In this document: positions 1-6,233 of the stretch, piece by piece
Layout of the letters: each line of letters opens with the position of its first letter
How positions within the stretch are numbered: position 1 is the stretch's first letter
Assembly (NCBI GenBank): GCA_903828025.1
Contig: CAIKKO010000300.1
Coordinates: 1 to 7,620, forward strand
Origin: an uncultured Sphingomonadales bacterium
Lineage (GTDB): Bacteria; Pseudomonadota; Alphaproteobacteria; Sphingomonadales; Sphingomonadaceae
Reading direction: 5' to 3'
DNA: 7,620 nucleotides
Notes under the pieces: model-generated
What the model was told of the DNA's origin: nothing
Seen by the model: only the letters and a program-made list of their open reading frames with translations
The model's database searches: none
Made by a program: the position numbers and the translations under genes

Positions 1-405
1 GTGCTCGGCGGGCTAATCGGGCAAGGGCTGGGCCGCGCTGCCAGTTCCGCCGGGGTTTCAAGCTATTTCCCGATTTCCGATGTGGCCGGCACGCTGACCA
101 ACGCCATCGCCTGCAAACTCGATCCCGCCGAGCAGAAGCAGGCCGCCAGCGCCACGATCGAAGCCACGCGCGGCGCGGCTGGCGATACGTCTCCGCCGCC
201 GGTCGGCGCGTCCTCCTCGTGGACATCCGATACGCGTGAGAACGTCTCGGGCACGTCGACCGTGGTCGCGCGCAACGACAACGATCAGGGCGGCATGCAG
301 TGCATCACCGTAAGCGACGTGATCATCGTCAACGGTGAGGAAACCACCGCCAATAAGCACATGTGCCGCAAGCCCGGCTCATCGCGCTATGCGCTGATGG
401 CCTGA
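1..405 (+). CDS. Secreted protein resembling the 17-kDa surface antigen family, 5' end outside the window
   Basis: The frame is open from the first base to a TGA at 403-405 and gives 134 residues. The GTG at base 1 is in frame, but I doubt it is the true start, because the residues there (GGLIGQGLG) look like the glycine-rich middle segment that follows a lipoprotein signal in 17-kDa-antigen-like proteins. The rest fits that family's layout: a helix with AEQKQAA near residue 43, a Trp at 74 followed by a G/S-rich turn, then a C-terminal strand pair with Cys101, a VNGEE turn at 110-114 and a closing MCRKPG at 121-126. The family is known for outer-membrane lipoproteins and small periplasmic proteins. 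The signal peptide or lipobox cannot be checked here. The next gene begins 2 bases after the stop, so the two are probably co-translated. The family call rests on pattern only and similarity is weak; the coding call is firmer. Confidence 0.6.
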   Translation: MLGGLIGQGLGRAASSAGVSSYFPISDVAGTLTNAIACKLDPAEQKQAASATIEATRGAAGDTSPPPVGASSSWTSDTRENVSGTSTVVARNDNDQGGMQCITVSDVIIVNGEETTANKHMCRKPGSSRYALMA

Positions 406-407
406 CG

Positions 408-1124
408 ATGGATCGCTTGCGCACGTTGGCGCTGGCCGCCGCCGCGCTCGGCCTCGTGGCGGCCAAACCGCCGGCCATCGTGATGGACAAGGACAACCCC
501 TCGTGCCCCGCGCAGCCCAATTGGGGCCAGCCCAAGGCCATTGCGCTGACGGCGGCGGACATGAACGGCAAGCATGTGCTGATCGCAGACGGGATCATCG
601 ATTCGACGCTGCCCAAGCGGCTCAAGGCTGCGCTCGACGGTGATGAGCGGATCGAGGAAGTGTGGATCAAATCGCGCGGCGGCGATGCGCGCGCGGGCAA
701 TCTCGCGGGCAAGGTGATCCGCAGCTATCCCGGCATGGTCACGCGCATCCCTCGGGGCTGGACCTGCTTTTCCGCGTGCAACTTCGTGTTCATGGGCGGC
801 GACCGGCGCTTTGTCGATCCGGGCGGGGTGTTCATGGTCCACATGTTCACCCACACCGGCGACCGCGACACGATCGAGATCTCGGTCGAGGAAGGCAGCG
901 CGGAGACTACGCGGCTGATCGGCCAGATCGAGCAGGACAGCGCGCTGCTCGCCAGCGAGGACAACGATTTCCTCATCCGCATGGGCATCTCGCGCAAGCT
1001 GCTCACCGAAGTGATGTACCGCCAGCAGGCCGTCGCCACCGCCGCCAACAAGACCACGCGCTACTGCCTGAGCCAGGACGAAGTGCGCAAATACAACGTG
1101 ATGCCGAAGGAAACCGCAGGGTAA
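408..1124 (+). CDS. Periplasmic ClpP-fold protein (COG3904-like), possible serine peptidase
   Basis: The protein has 238 residues. It opens with a signal peptide (MDRLRT, then an Ala/Leu core to about residue 19, with cleavage likely near VAA-KPP), so it should act in the periplasm. The body resembles the ClpP/crotonase fold of COG3904 predicted periplasmic proteins: a strand VWIKSRGGDARAG (86-97) with the SxGG-like oxyanion turn, then CFSACNFVFMGGDRRF (120-135) offering Ser122 as nucleophile, then PGGVFMVHMF (138-147) offering His145. Ser and His are therefore in the ClpP order and spacing; I could not assign the acidic residue. Four cysteines (33, 120, 124, 220) could form disulfides after export, and Cys120 and Cys124 flank the candidate nucleophile. 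I chose the ATG at 408 because it gives an immediate signal peptide and sits 2 bases past the upstream stop. An earlier in-frame ATG at 363 would only overlap the previous gene. The substrate is unknown, and a non-catalytic role is possible. Confidence 0.82.
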   Translation: MDRLRTLALAAAALGLVAAKPPAIVMDKDNPSCPAQPNWGQPKAIALTAADMNGKHVLIADGIIDSTLPKRLKAALDGDERIEEVWIKSRGGDARAGNLAGKVIRSYPGMVTRIPRGWTCFSACNFVFMGGDRRFVDPGGVFMVHMFTHTGDRDTIEISVEEGSAETTRLIGQIEQDSALLASEDNDFLIRMGISRKLLTEVMYRQQAVATAANKTTRYCLSQDEVRKYNVMPKETAG

Positions 1125-1143
1125 GGGCAGGCCTTCTCTTTGC

Positions 1144-2502
1144 ATGTCTGCCGCGTCTGACCCGAAAGCCCCATTTTCCATGTTTGCCCAGTCTTCCAAC
1201 GTGCCCGCAGTCGGCATCGATTTCGGCACGACCAATTCGGTCGTTGCGCGCACGGGGGGCAACGGAGCGGTCGAACTGGTCGATTTCGCCGCGCCCGGCG
1301 GGGCCAGCGCGGTGTTCCGCTCGGCGCTGTGCTTCTGGCAGGAGGATACCGTGCGCGGCGGGCTGGCGCATGAAGCGGGCCCTTGGGCCATCGCCGAATT
1401 CCTCGGCTTCCCGCAAGGTTCGCGCTTCCTGCAGTCGTTCAAGTCGGTCGCCGCGAGCACCACGTTCGAACATGCGCAGATCTTCACCAAGCGGCTGCGG
1501 TTCGAGGATCTGGGGCGCACCTTCCTCGATCACCTGACTGGGCATGCCGGAGACGCGCTGCAAGCGCTGCCCGAACGGATCGTGGTGGGCCGCCCGGTGC
1601 GCTATGTCGGCGCGCGGCCCGATCCGGCGCTCGCGCGCACGCGCTATGCCGCGATGTTCGCCGGGCTGGAGCGCAAGGTCCACTATGTCTACGAACCGCT
1701 CGGTGCGGCTTATGGCTTTGCCTCGCGGCTCACCGAGCCGGCAACTTTGCTGGTGGCCGATTTCGGCGGCGGTACGAGCGACTTTTCCATCGTGCGCGTG
1801 GCCGCGCCCGATGCCGCGCGGCGCTGCGTGCCGCTCGCTTCGGCGGGCGTGGGCATAGCGGGGGACCGGTTCGACTACCGCATCATGGACCAGCTGGTGC
1901 TGCCGCTGCTCGGCAAGGGCGGCACTTATCGCTCGTTTGACAAAGTGCTGGAAATCCCGGGCGGTCATTTCTCCGATTTCAGCGACTGGTCGCGCCTTGC
2001 GCTGATGCGCAACAAACGCACGCTCGACCAGTTGGCCAAGCTGCGCCACGCCGCGACTGATCCGGCGGCGATCGACCGCATGATTGCGGTGGTCGAGCAC
2101 GAACTGGGCTACGGGCTCTATGAAGCCATCGGCGCGGTCAAACGCGCGCTGTCCAGCCAGACCCACGCGGAATTCCGCTTCGAAGGGGCGGGGCTGTCCG
2201 TTTCCGCCGATGTGACCCGTGCCGAGTTCGAACGCTGGATCGCCTCGGATCTGGCCGAGCTGGATGAGGGCGTGGACCGCGTGCTGGCGCGGGCCGGGCT
2301 CGCGGCCGGGCAGATCGACCACGTGTTCGTTACCGGCGGTTCCTCGCTCATTCCGGCAGTACGCGCGCTGTTCGAGCGGCGCTTTGGCGAGAAGCGCATT
2401 GCCAGCGGCAACGAATTGACCTCCATTGCCCACGGCCTCGCGCTCATCGGCAGCGCCCCCGATCTGGCCGAATGGACGGTGGATGAAGTGGAAGAAGCAT
2501 GA
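1144..2502 (+). CDS. yegD: Hsp70-family ATPase of the YegD type
   Basis: At 452 residues this is essentially the length of E. coli YegD (about 450). It is an actin-fold ATPase related to the DnaK nucleotide-binding domain. The sequence shows phosphate-1 loop GIDFGTTNS (24-32), a VVGRPVRY strand (147-154), YEPLGAAYGFA (183-193), phosphate-2 loop VADFGGGTSDFS (204-215), AGVGIAGDRFD (234-244), LPLLGKGG (253-260), the connect helix AVKRALS (331-337) and the adenosine motif VTGGSSLIPAVR (396-407). These follow YegD in order. Only a short stretch remains after the adenosine motif, so there is no DnaK-type peptide-binding domain or lid. YegD is described only as a putative chaperone, so the client is unknown. 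The start is uncertain: ATG at 1144 has AAGGGCAGG about 13 bases upstream, while ATG at 1180 (residue 13) would also keep the whole ATPase fold. The stop overlaps the ATG of the following Gre-like gene, which suggests a functional pairing. Confidence 0.9.
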   Translation: MSAASDPKAPFSMFAQSSNVPAVGIDFGTTNSVVARTGGNGAVELVDFAAPGGASAVFRSALCFWQEDTVRGGLAHEAGPWAIAEFLGFPQGSRFLQSFKSVAASTTFEHAQIFTKRLRFEDLGRTFLDHLTGHAGDALQALPERIVVGRPVRYVGARPDPALARTRYAAMFAGLERKVHYVYEPLGAAYGFASRLTEPATLLVADFGGGTSDFSIVRVAAPDAARRCVPLASAGVGIAGDRFDYRIMDQLVLPLLGKGGTYRSFDKVLEIPGGHFSDFSDWSRLALMRNKRTLDQLAKLRHAATDPAAIDRMIAVVEHELGYGLYEAIGAVKRALSSQTHAEFRFEGAGLSVSADVTRAEFERWIASDLAELDEGVDRVLARAGLAAGQIDHVFVTGGSSLIPAVRALFERRFGEKRIASGNELTSIAHGLALIGSAPDLAEWTVDEVEEA

Positions 2503-2957
2503 GCGTTGCGTTTCGCCGTGAAGGCGATGACGAGCACCTTGAACCCAAGTTCGAACTGCCGATCCCGCCCGGCCCCAATCTCGTGACCGAGCGCGGGCTT
2601 GCGCTGATTGTCGCGCGTGTGGCCGAACTGGAAGCGCAGCTGCCCGGCCTTTCCGAGGAGGAGGCGATCAAGAAGCTGCGCCGCGACTTGCGCTACTGGC
2701 TCACCCGGCAGGCCACCGCGCAAGTCATGCCGCCGCCGCAGGGCGAGGTCGTCGCTTTTGGCTCGACCGTCACTTACCGGCTGAACGGCAAGGCGCGGAC
2801 GATCACGCTGGTCGGCGACGACGAGGCGGACCCTGCGGCCGGGCTGCTCGCCTTCTCCGCGCCGCTGTGCCGCGCGCTGCTGGGCGCGGAAGCGGGCGAG
2901 GAGGTGGATTTCGCGGGCAAGGAAGGCGCAATCGAAGTGCTGGAGGTCGCGGCGTAA
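2499..2957 (+). CDS. Short GreA/GreB-family factor with a shortened coiled coil
   Basis: The protein has 152 residues. The C-terminal half (about 83-150) is a recognisable Gre FKBP-like domain: VAFGSTVTYRL, then LVGDDEADPAAG and SAPLCRALLGAEAGEEVDF, matching the GreA pattern GATVT...VGDDEAD...SPIARGLIGK. This domain binds RNA polymerase at the secondary channel. The N-terminal part is unusual. After a proline-rich leader, the coiled-coil region from TERGLALI (30-37) to TAQVMPPP (73-80) is about 20 residues shorter than the equivalent in E. coli GreA. The conserved tip with its acidic pair (within GDLKENAEY) is absent, and a basic, aromatic RRDLRYWLTRQ stretch lies here instead. It may therefore bind polymerase without stimulating transcript cleavage, by analogy with Rnk or Gfh1; this is inference. 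Its ATG overlaps the yegD stop (ATGA at 2499-2502), so translation is probably coupled. It ends 7 bases from a convergent gene. Confidence 0.85.
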   Translation: MSVAFRREGDDEHLEPKFELPIPPGPNLVTERGLALIVARVAELEAQLPGLSEEEAIKKLRRDLRYWLTRQATAQVMPPPQGEVVAFGSTVTYRLNGKARTITLVGDDEADPAAGLLAFSAPLCRALLGAEAGEEVDFAGKEGAIEVLEVAA

Positions 2958-2964
2958 ACGCGCC

Positions 2965-3894
2965 TCAGCCGGTCAGCCCGATCTCGCGCAGCCGTTCGTG
3001 CAAGTATTCGTCCGCCGTGATCGGCAGCGGATAGCGATCCGGGTTCGCGGCACTGACGCAGCCCGGCAGCGTCCTGATGCTGAATTCGCTGCGCAGATGC
3101 AGGAAGAACGGCATCGAATAGCGGCTATGGTCGGCGCGCGCGCCTTCGGGGTTGCGCACGCGGTGCGTGGTGGAGGGCAGCACGTGGTTGGTCAGGCGCT
3201 GCAGCATGTCGCCGATATTGACCACGAGCGCACCCGGCGGCGGCGCGGCGGGGATCCACTGGCCTTCGCGTGTCAGCAGTTCAAGGCCCGCTTCTTCCGC
3301 GCCGAGTAGCAGGGTGATGAGGTTGATATCCTCATGCGCGCCTGCGCGGATCGCGCCGCCGGTCGCGTCCGGCACCGGCGGATAGTGCAGCAGGCGCAGG
3401 ATCGAATTGCCGCCCGCGATCTCGGCATCGAACCAGTCCGGCGCAAGGCCGAGCCACACCGCGATATGCGAGAGGATCCGCGCGCCGATGCGGTCGAATT
3501 CGGCGTAGAGCGCGGTGAACGTCTCGCGGAAGCCTGCGGGGCTATCGGGCCAGACATTGGCGGGCATCGCGGCGTCGGCACCGGCCCCCGCTTCGCGGCC
3601 GACGTGCCAGAATTCCTTGAGATCGTGGACCGCCGCGCCCTTGGCGATTTCGGTGCCGAACGGGGTATAGCCGCGCTGCCCGCCGCCGGCCGCCACATGC
3701 CAGCGCCGCTTTTCCGCCTCGGGCCGCGCAAAGAACGCTTCCGTAAGCGCCCACCCGCGCTCGGTCAGGGCCGGATCGAGCCCGTGATCCTTGACCAGCG
3801 CGAAGCCGAAGCGCTGGAAACTCGCGCCAAGATCCTGTGCCAGAGCGGCCGGATCGCCTGCCAGCGAGAGCACGGGGAGCAGTTCGAGGTTCAT
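2965..3894 (-). CDS. Isopenicillin-N-synthase-type 2OG-Fe(II) dioxygenase
   Basis: This 309-residue soluble protein is typical in length for the family. The N-terminal DIOX_N-like part shows FQRFGFALVKDHGLD (26-40) and FFARPEAEKRRW (54-65). The C-terminal jelly-roll core carries the iron triad His187-x-Asp189 in AGAHEDINLITLLLG and His244 in STTHRVRNPEG, with Arg258-x-Ser260 (RYSMPFF) to hold 2-oxoglutarate. All cofactor residues are present, so it should be an active oxygenase coupling O2 and 2-oxoglutarate to oxidation of an unknown substrate. The metal motif is HEDIN rather than the common HTDxG, which marks a sub-branch. No antibiotic biosynthesis genes lie nearby, so a beta-lactam role is not supported; bacterial relatives are usually general oxidases. 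It starts at an ATG with no obvious Shine-Dalgarno, is divergent from the EVE-domain gene and convergent with the Gre-like gene. Confidence 0.9.
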   Translation of the reverse strand: MNLELLPVLSLAGDPAALAQDLGASFQRFGFALVKDHGLDPALTERGWALTEAFFARPEAEKRRWHVAAGGGQRGYTPFGTEIAKGAAVHDLKEFWHVGREAGAGADAAMPANVWPDSPAGFRETFTALYAEFDRIGARILSHIAVWLGLAPDWFDAEIAGGNSILRLLHYPPVPDATGGAIRAGAHEDINLITLLLGAEEAGLELLTREGQWIPAAPPPGALVVNIGDMLQRLTNHVLPSTTHRVRNPEGARADHSRYSMPFFLHLRSEFSIRTLPGCVSAANPDRYPLPITADEYLHERLREIGLTG

Positions 3895-3909
3895 GGTTTT
3901 CGCTTCGCG

Positions 3910-3947
3910 TGATTGCGGTTAAGAGCCCTCGCATACCCTGATTGCGG
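3910..3947. repeat. Pair of 9-base direct repeats in a divergent intergenic region
   Basis: TGATTGCGG occurs perfectly at 3910-3918 and again at 3939-3947, 29 bases apart start to start. Both copies lie in the 62-base gap between the dioxygenase gene and the EVE-domain gene. The second copy runs into the Shine-Dalgarno of the EVE gene. Two copies about three helical turns apart could be operator half-sites acting on both genes, but a chance pair is possible. No clear -35/-10 elements were seen in this gap on either strand. Confidence 0.3.
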
Positions 3948-3951
3948 AAGG
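3946..3951 (+). promoter_or_regulatory. Ribosome binding site that fixes the EVE-domain start
   Basis: GGAAGG lies 5 bases before the ATG at 3957. It favours that start over the in-frame TTG at 3942, which would lie upstream of the site. Another ATG at 3953 is in a different frame. Confidence 0.7.
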
Positions 3952-3956
3952 CATGC

Positions 3957-4391
3957 ATGAGCAAAATCGCGGCGACCGACCAGCTCTGGCTGATGAAATC
4001 CGAACCCGACGTCTATGGCTGGAATGACCTTGTGGCCGAGGGGGAAGGGACGTGGGACGGTGTGCGCAACCACCTCGCCGCGCGCAATCTGCGCACCATG
4101 CAAGTGGGCGATCTGGCGTTCTTCTATCACTCGAACATCGGCAAGGAGATCGTTGGAATCGCGAGGATCAGCGCGTCCGGCCTGACCGATCCGACCGATC
4201 CGGATGGCAAATGGGCGGCGGTGAAAGTCATGCCGGTGGCCAAACTCAAATCGCCCGTCACGCTTGCCACGATCAAGGCGACCGAAGCGCTGGCGGCGAT
4301 GGAATTGCTGCGACTTTCGCGCCTTTCGGTTTCAGCGGTGCGGGCGGAGGAATGGACCCTGATTCTGGAAATGGCTGGCGGGACAGAATGA
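3957..4391 (+). CDS. EVE-domain protein
   Basis: The 144-residue protein is almost entirely one EVE (PUA-like) domain. Visible signatures are WLMKSEPDVYGW (11-22), WDGVRNHLAARNLRTMQVGD (33-52), FFYHSN (55-60), VGIARI (66-71) and the closing LSVSAVRAEEW (123-133). The family includes human THYN1, and its aromatic cage is thought to recognise modified bases in DNA or RNA. In bacteria EVE proteins are found either as stand-alone housekeeping proteins or beside modification-dependent restriction systems. No nuclease, McrBC or methylase gene is visible here, so the stand-alone form is the better reading. The ATG at 3957 has a good ribosome binding site. It is divergent from the 2OG dioxygenase gene. 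Confidence 0.92.
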   Translation: MSKIAATDQLWLMKSEPDVYGWNDLVAEGEGTWDGVRNHLAARNLRTMQVGDLAFFYHSNIGKEIVGIARISASGLTDPTDPDGKWAAVKVMPVAKLKSPVTLATIKATEALAAMELLRLSRLSVSAVRAEEWTLILEMAGGTE

Positions 4392-4507
4392 TGACAGGAT
4401 CATTGCGGCTGCGGGATATGTCCCGGTTCGGAACGGTCCCGGTTTGGGCATGCCAAGCGTGCAAGCGCCCGCTCCCCGGATGGTAAATTTGGGGTTAACA
4501 GGGCGGC

Positions 4508-4768
4508 ATGATCAAACGCCGCGCTCTCAATCCGGACCTTGCCGGACATCCCTTCCGCCGCACACTGCCCGCGCACGTGCTGCGCCCGCTGCCCCGCTTC
4601 GAGCCCGAAGTAGAGCAGGCGCTCGCGGTGATCAGCGCGGGCGGCCTGCAGCTGGGTGAGATGCGTTCACCGCCGGTCGATCCGCGCAAGATCACGCTGC
4701 AGGACATGAAAGACTTCCTGCTCGCCTACTGCGCCTGTTTCCTTGCGGTTTCGGCGTTTATTTTCTAA
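4508..4768 (+). CDS. Small uncharacterised protein with a C-terminal membrane anchor
   Basis: I do not recognise a family for this 86-residue protein. The first 30 residues are basic and proline-rich (KRR at 3-5, several Arg-Pro pairs). Residues 32-50 may form a short amphipathic helix (EPEVEQALAVI) followed by a glycine-rich turn, and the sequence ends in a hydrophobic segment (about 69-86, DFLLAYCACFLAVSAFIF) that runs to the last residue. That is the layout of a tail-anchored protein with the N-terminus in the cytoplasm. GGGCGG just upstream of the ATG is a weak ribosome binding site. The codon use (G/C at third positions) and the lack of a competing reading on the other strand support coding. 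It ends 10 bases before the convergent transporter gene. Confidence 0.75.
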   Translation: MIKRRALNPDLAGHPFRRTLPAHVLRPLPRFEPEVEQALAVISAGGLQLGEMRSPPVDPRKITLQDMKDFLLAYCACFLAVSAFIF

Positions 4769-4778
4769 AGTTCAGACT

Positions 4779-6107
4779 CTACTCGAACGTATGTTCGATC
4801 TCGCCCAGGTGGGCGAGTTCGGCGCGGTAGAGCACCCGGCCGAGCCACGCCGCAATCAGGCACATCGCTGCGCCCAGCAGCAGCTGATCGGCCAGCGGCA
4901 CACCCGCCGCGCTCAGGCCTACCGCGATCAGCGAGCCGACCACCATCGCGCCGGCATTGACGATGTTGTTCGCCGCGATCGTGCGCGCGGTTTCCGCCTT
5001 GTCGACCACCGTGGTGAGGAACGCATAGAGCGGCACCACGAACATGCCGCCCGAAACCGCGATGCCGAGCAGGGTGAGCAGCAGCGGCACGGCCAGCGGC
5101 TGCAAAACGAATTCGGGCACGTTCAGGAGCCCGCCGCCCACGCTGTGCTGCCACATCTTGCAGACCACGTGGAAGGCGACAATGAAGATACCCATCACCA
5201 CCACCGAAGCCGGGCCATAGCGCGCCGACACTTTGCCCTTGAGCAGGTGGTTGATCGAAACCGAGCCGATGGCGACGCCGATCGAGAACACCACCAGGAA
5301 CAGGCTGGCGACTTCCTTGCTGGCCGAGAGCACGTTTTTCGCGAGCGGCGGGAACTGGATGAACAGCACCGCGCCGATGGTCCAGAAGAAGCTGATCGCG
5401 GCAATGGCAAGGAACACGCGCGGGTGCCGCGTGGTCATCCGCACGAGCGTGATCGAGGAGCGGATCACATGGAAATCGAGCGGCTCCGGCTCCATCTGCG
5501 GCGGTGCTGGCGGCACAAACTGGGCGGTGCAAAAGCCGATCATCGCCGTGCCGACGCAGATCACCGCGGCCCATTCGACCGGAATCCAGCCCGCAAAAAT
5601 CGTGCCCGCGAGGATCGAGATATACGTCCCCGCCTCGACCAGCCCGGTGCCCGCAAGCACTTCGTTCGGCTGGAGGTGCTGCGGCAGGATCGCATATTTG
5701 ATGGGGCCGAAAAACGTGGAATGCACGCCCATCGCGAGCAGCGCTGTCAGCATCAGCGGAATGGCGAGGATGTGGACCGCAATCCCCCGCCAGGCGAGAA
5801 ACAGCCCGGCCGCGCCGACCAGCATGATGCCGATCTCCGCCGCCTTGACGAAGCGGATTATCCGCGCCTTGTCGCGCATGTCTGCCAATTGGCCCGACAG
5901 CGCGGAAAGCAGGAAGAATGGCAGGATGAACACCGCAGAGGCAATCGCGGAGAAGCGCGCCTCGGCGGCCTCCGAACTGTACACGGTGTAGACCACGTAC
6001 AGGATCATCGCGTTCTTGTAGAGGTTGTCGTTGAACGCGCCGAGCAACTGCGTGGCAAAGAGGGGCAGGAACCGGCGTTTACGGATAAGCAGCGCAGTGG
6101 TTGTCAT
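4779..6107 (-). CDS. LplT-like MFS transporter, possibly for lysophospholipids
   Basis: This 442-residue inner-membrane protein has about 12 hydrophobic segments. Its motifs match the lysophospholipid-transporter branch of the major facilitator superfamily: FATQLLGAFNDNLYKNAM (17-34) in the first helix, SGQLADMRDKARIIRFVKAA (71-90) as the family's loop motif A, and FFGPIKYAILPQHL (132-145) with LAGTGLVEAGTY (151-162). In E. coli, LplT flips lysophospholipids inward for reacylation by Aas. In many other bacteria the transporter is fused to acyltransferase and acyl-ACP synthetase domains; here it stands alone, and no aas-like gene is in the window. Its divergent neighbour is pgsA, which fits a phospholipid role. 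I chose the ATG at 6107 because AAGGA lies 5 bases before it and the protein then begins a few residues before helix 1. An upstream in-frame ATG (6188) would add 27 unlikely residues. The substrate is inferred. Confidence 0.85.
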   Translation of the reverse strand: MTTTALLIRKRRFLPLFATQLLGAFNDNLYKNAMILYVVYTVYSSEAAEARFSAIASAVFILPFFLLSALSGQLADMRDKARIIRFVKAAEIGIMLVGAAGLFLAWRGIAVHILAIPLMLTALLAMGVHSTFFGPIKYAILPQHLQPNEVLAGTGLVEAGTYISILAGTIFAGWIPVEWAAVICVGTAMIGFCTAQFVPPAPPQMEPEPLDFHVIRSSITLVRMTTRHPRVFLAIAAISFFWTIGAVLFIQFPPLAKNVLSASKEVASLFLVVFSIGVAIGSVSINHLLKGKVSARYGPASVVVMGIFIVAFHVVCKMWQHSVGGGLLNVPEFVLQPLAVPLLLTLLGIAVSGGMFVVPLYAFLTTVVDKAETARTIAANNIVNAGAMVVGSLIAVGLSAAGVPLADQLLLGAAMCLIAAWLGRVLYRAELAHLGEIEHTFE

Positions 6108-6141
6108 TAGGTCCTTGCCAGCATTCCGTTTCGCGCGCAGA

Positions 6142-6169
6142 CCCTTAAACAGATGGGCGGTCCGGGCAA
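6142..6169 (-). promoter_or_regulatory. Weak candidate promoter for the LplT-like transporter gene
   Basis: Read on the - strand, TTGCCC (6169-6164) and TAAGGG (6147-6142) are separated by 16 bases and lie about 35-60 bases ahead of the transporter ATG. The position suits a housekeeping -35/-10 pair but the -10 match is poor, so this is only the best candidate in the 126-base region shared with pgsA. No equally good pair was seen toward pgsA. Confidence 0.22.
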
Positions 6170-6233
6170 GAGACTTCTGGGGAAGCATCTTGCGGTTTCA
6201 TGGCAGGCCCGTCCGGCCTATGGCGGGAAGGCA

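Noticed and set aside
387..1520. A 377-residue open frame on the - strand across the ClpP-fold gene and the start of yegD
   Set aside because: It spans two well-supported genes on the other strand and has the biased composition of a shadow frame.
1003..2433. A 476-residue open frame on the - strand, antisense to yegD
   Set aside because: It is low-complexity Arg/Ala/Gly-rich with no motif, while the + strand has all the Hsp70 ATPase motifs.
2965..3894. True isopenicillin N synthase or a beta-lactam gene cluster
   Set aside because: Only the general fold and cofactor residues match; no peptide synthetase or other pathway gene is present.
3334..3912. A 192-residue open frame on the + strand, antisense to the 2OG dioxygenase
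   Set aside because: No recognisable domain; the opposite strand carries the full iron and 2-oxoglutarate binding residues.
3957..4391. EVE-domain gene as part of a modification-dependent defence system
   Set aside because: No nuclease, helicase, McrBC-type or methylase gene lies beside it, and the protein is a single stand-alone domain.
4392..4507. Possible terminator or promoter in the 116-base gap (short inverted bases GGGA/TCCC at about 4412-4423; TAAATT at 4484-4489)
   Set aside because: The stem is only 4 base pairs with no T-run, and TAAATT has no matching -35 at suitable spacing.
4743..6110. A 455-residue open frame on the + strand, antisense to the LplT-like transporter
   Set aside because: Its product is an unbroken run of Arg, His, Asp, Glu and Gln with no domain, as expected from the complement of hydrophobic codons in GC-rich DNA. 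The - strand frame has clear transporter motifs.
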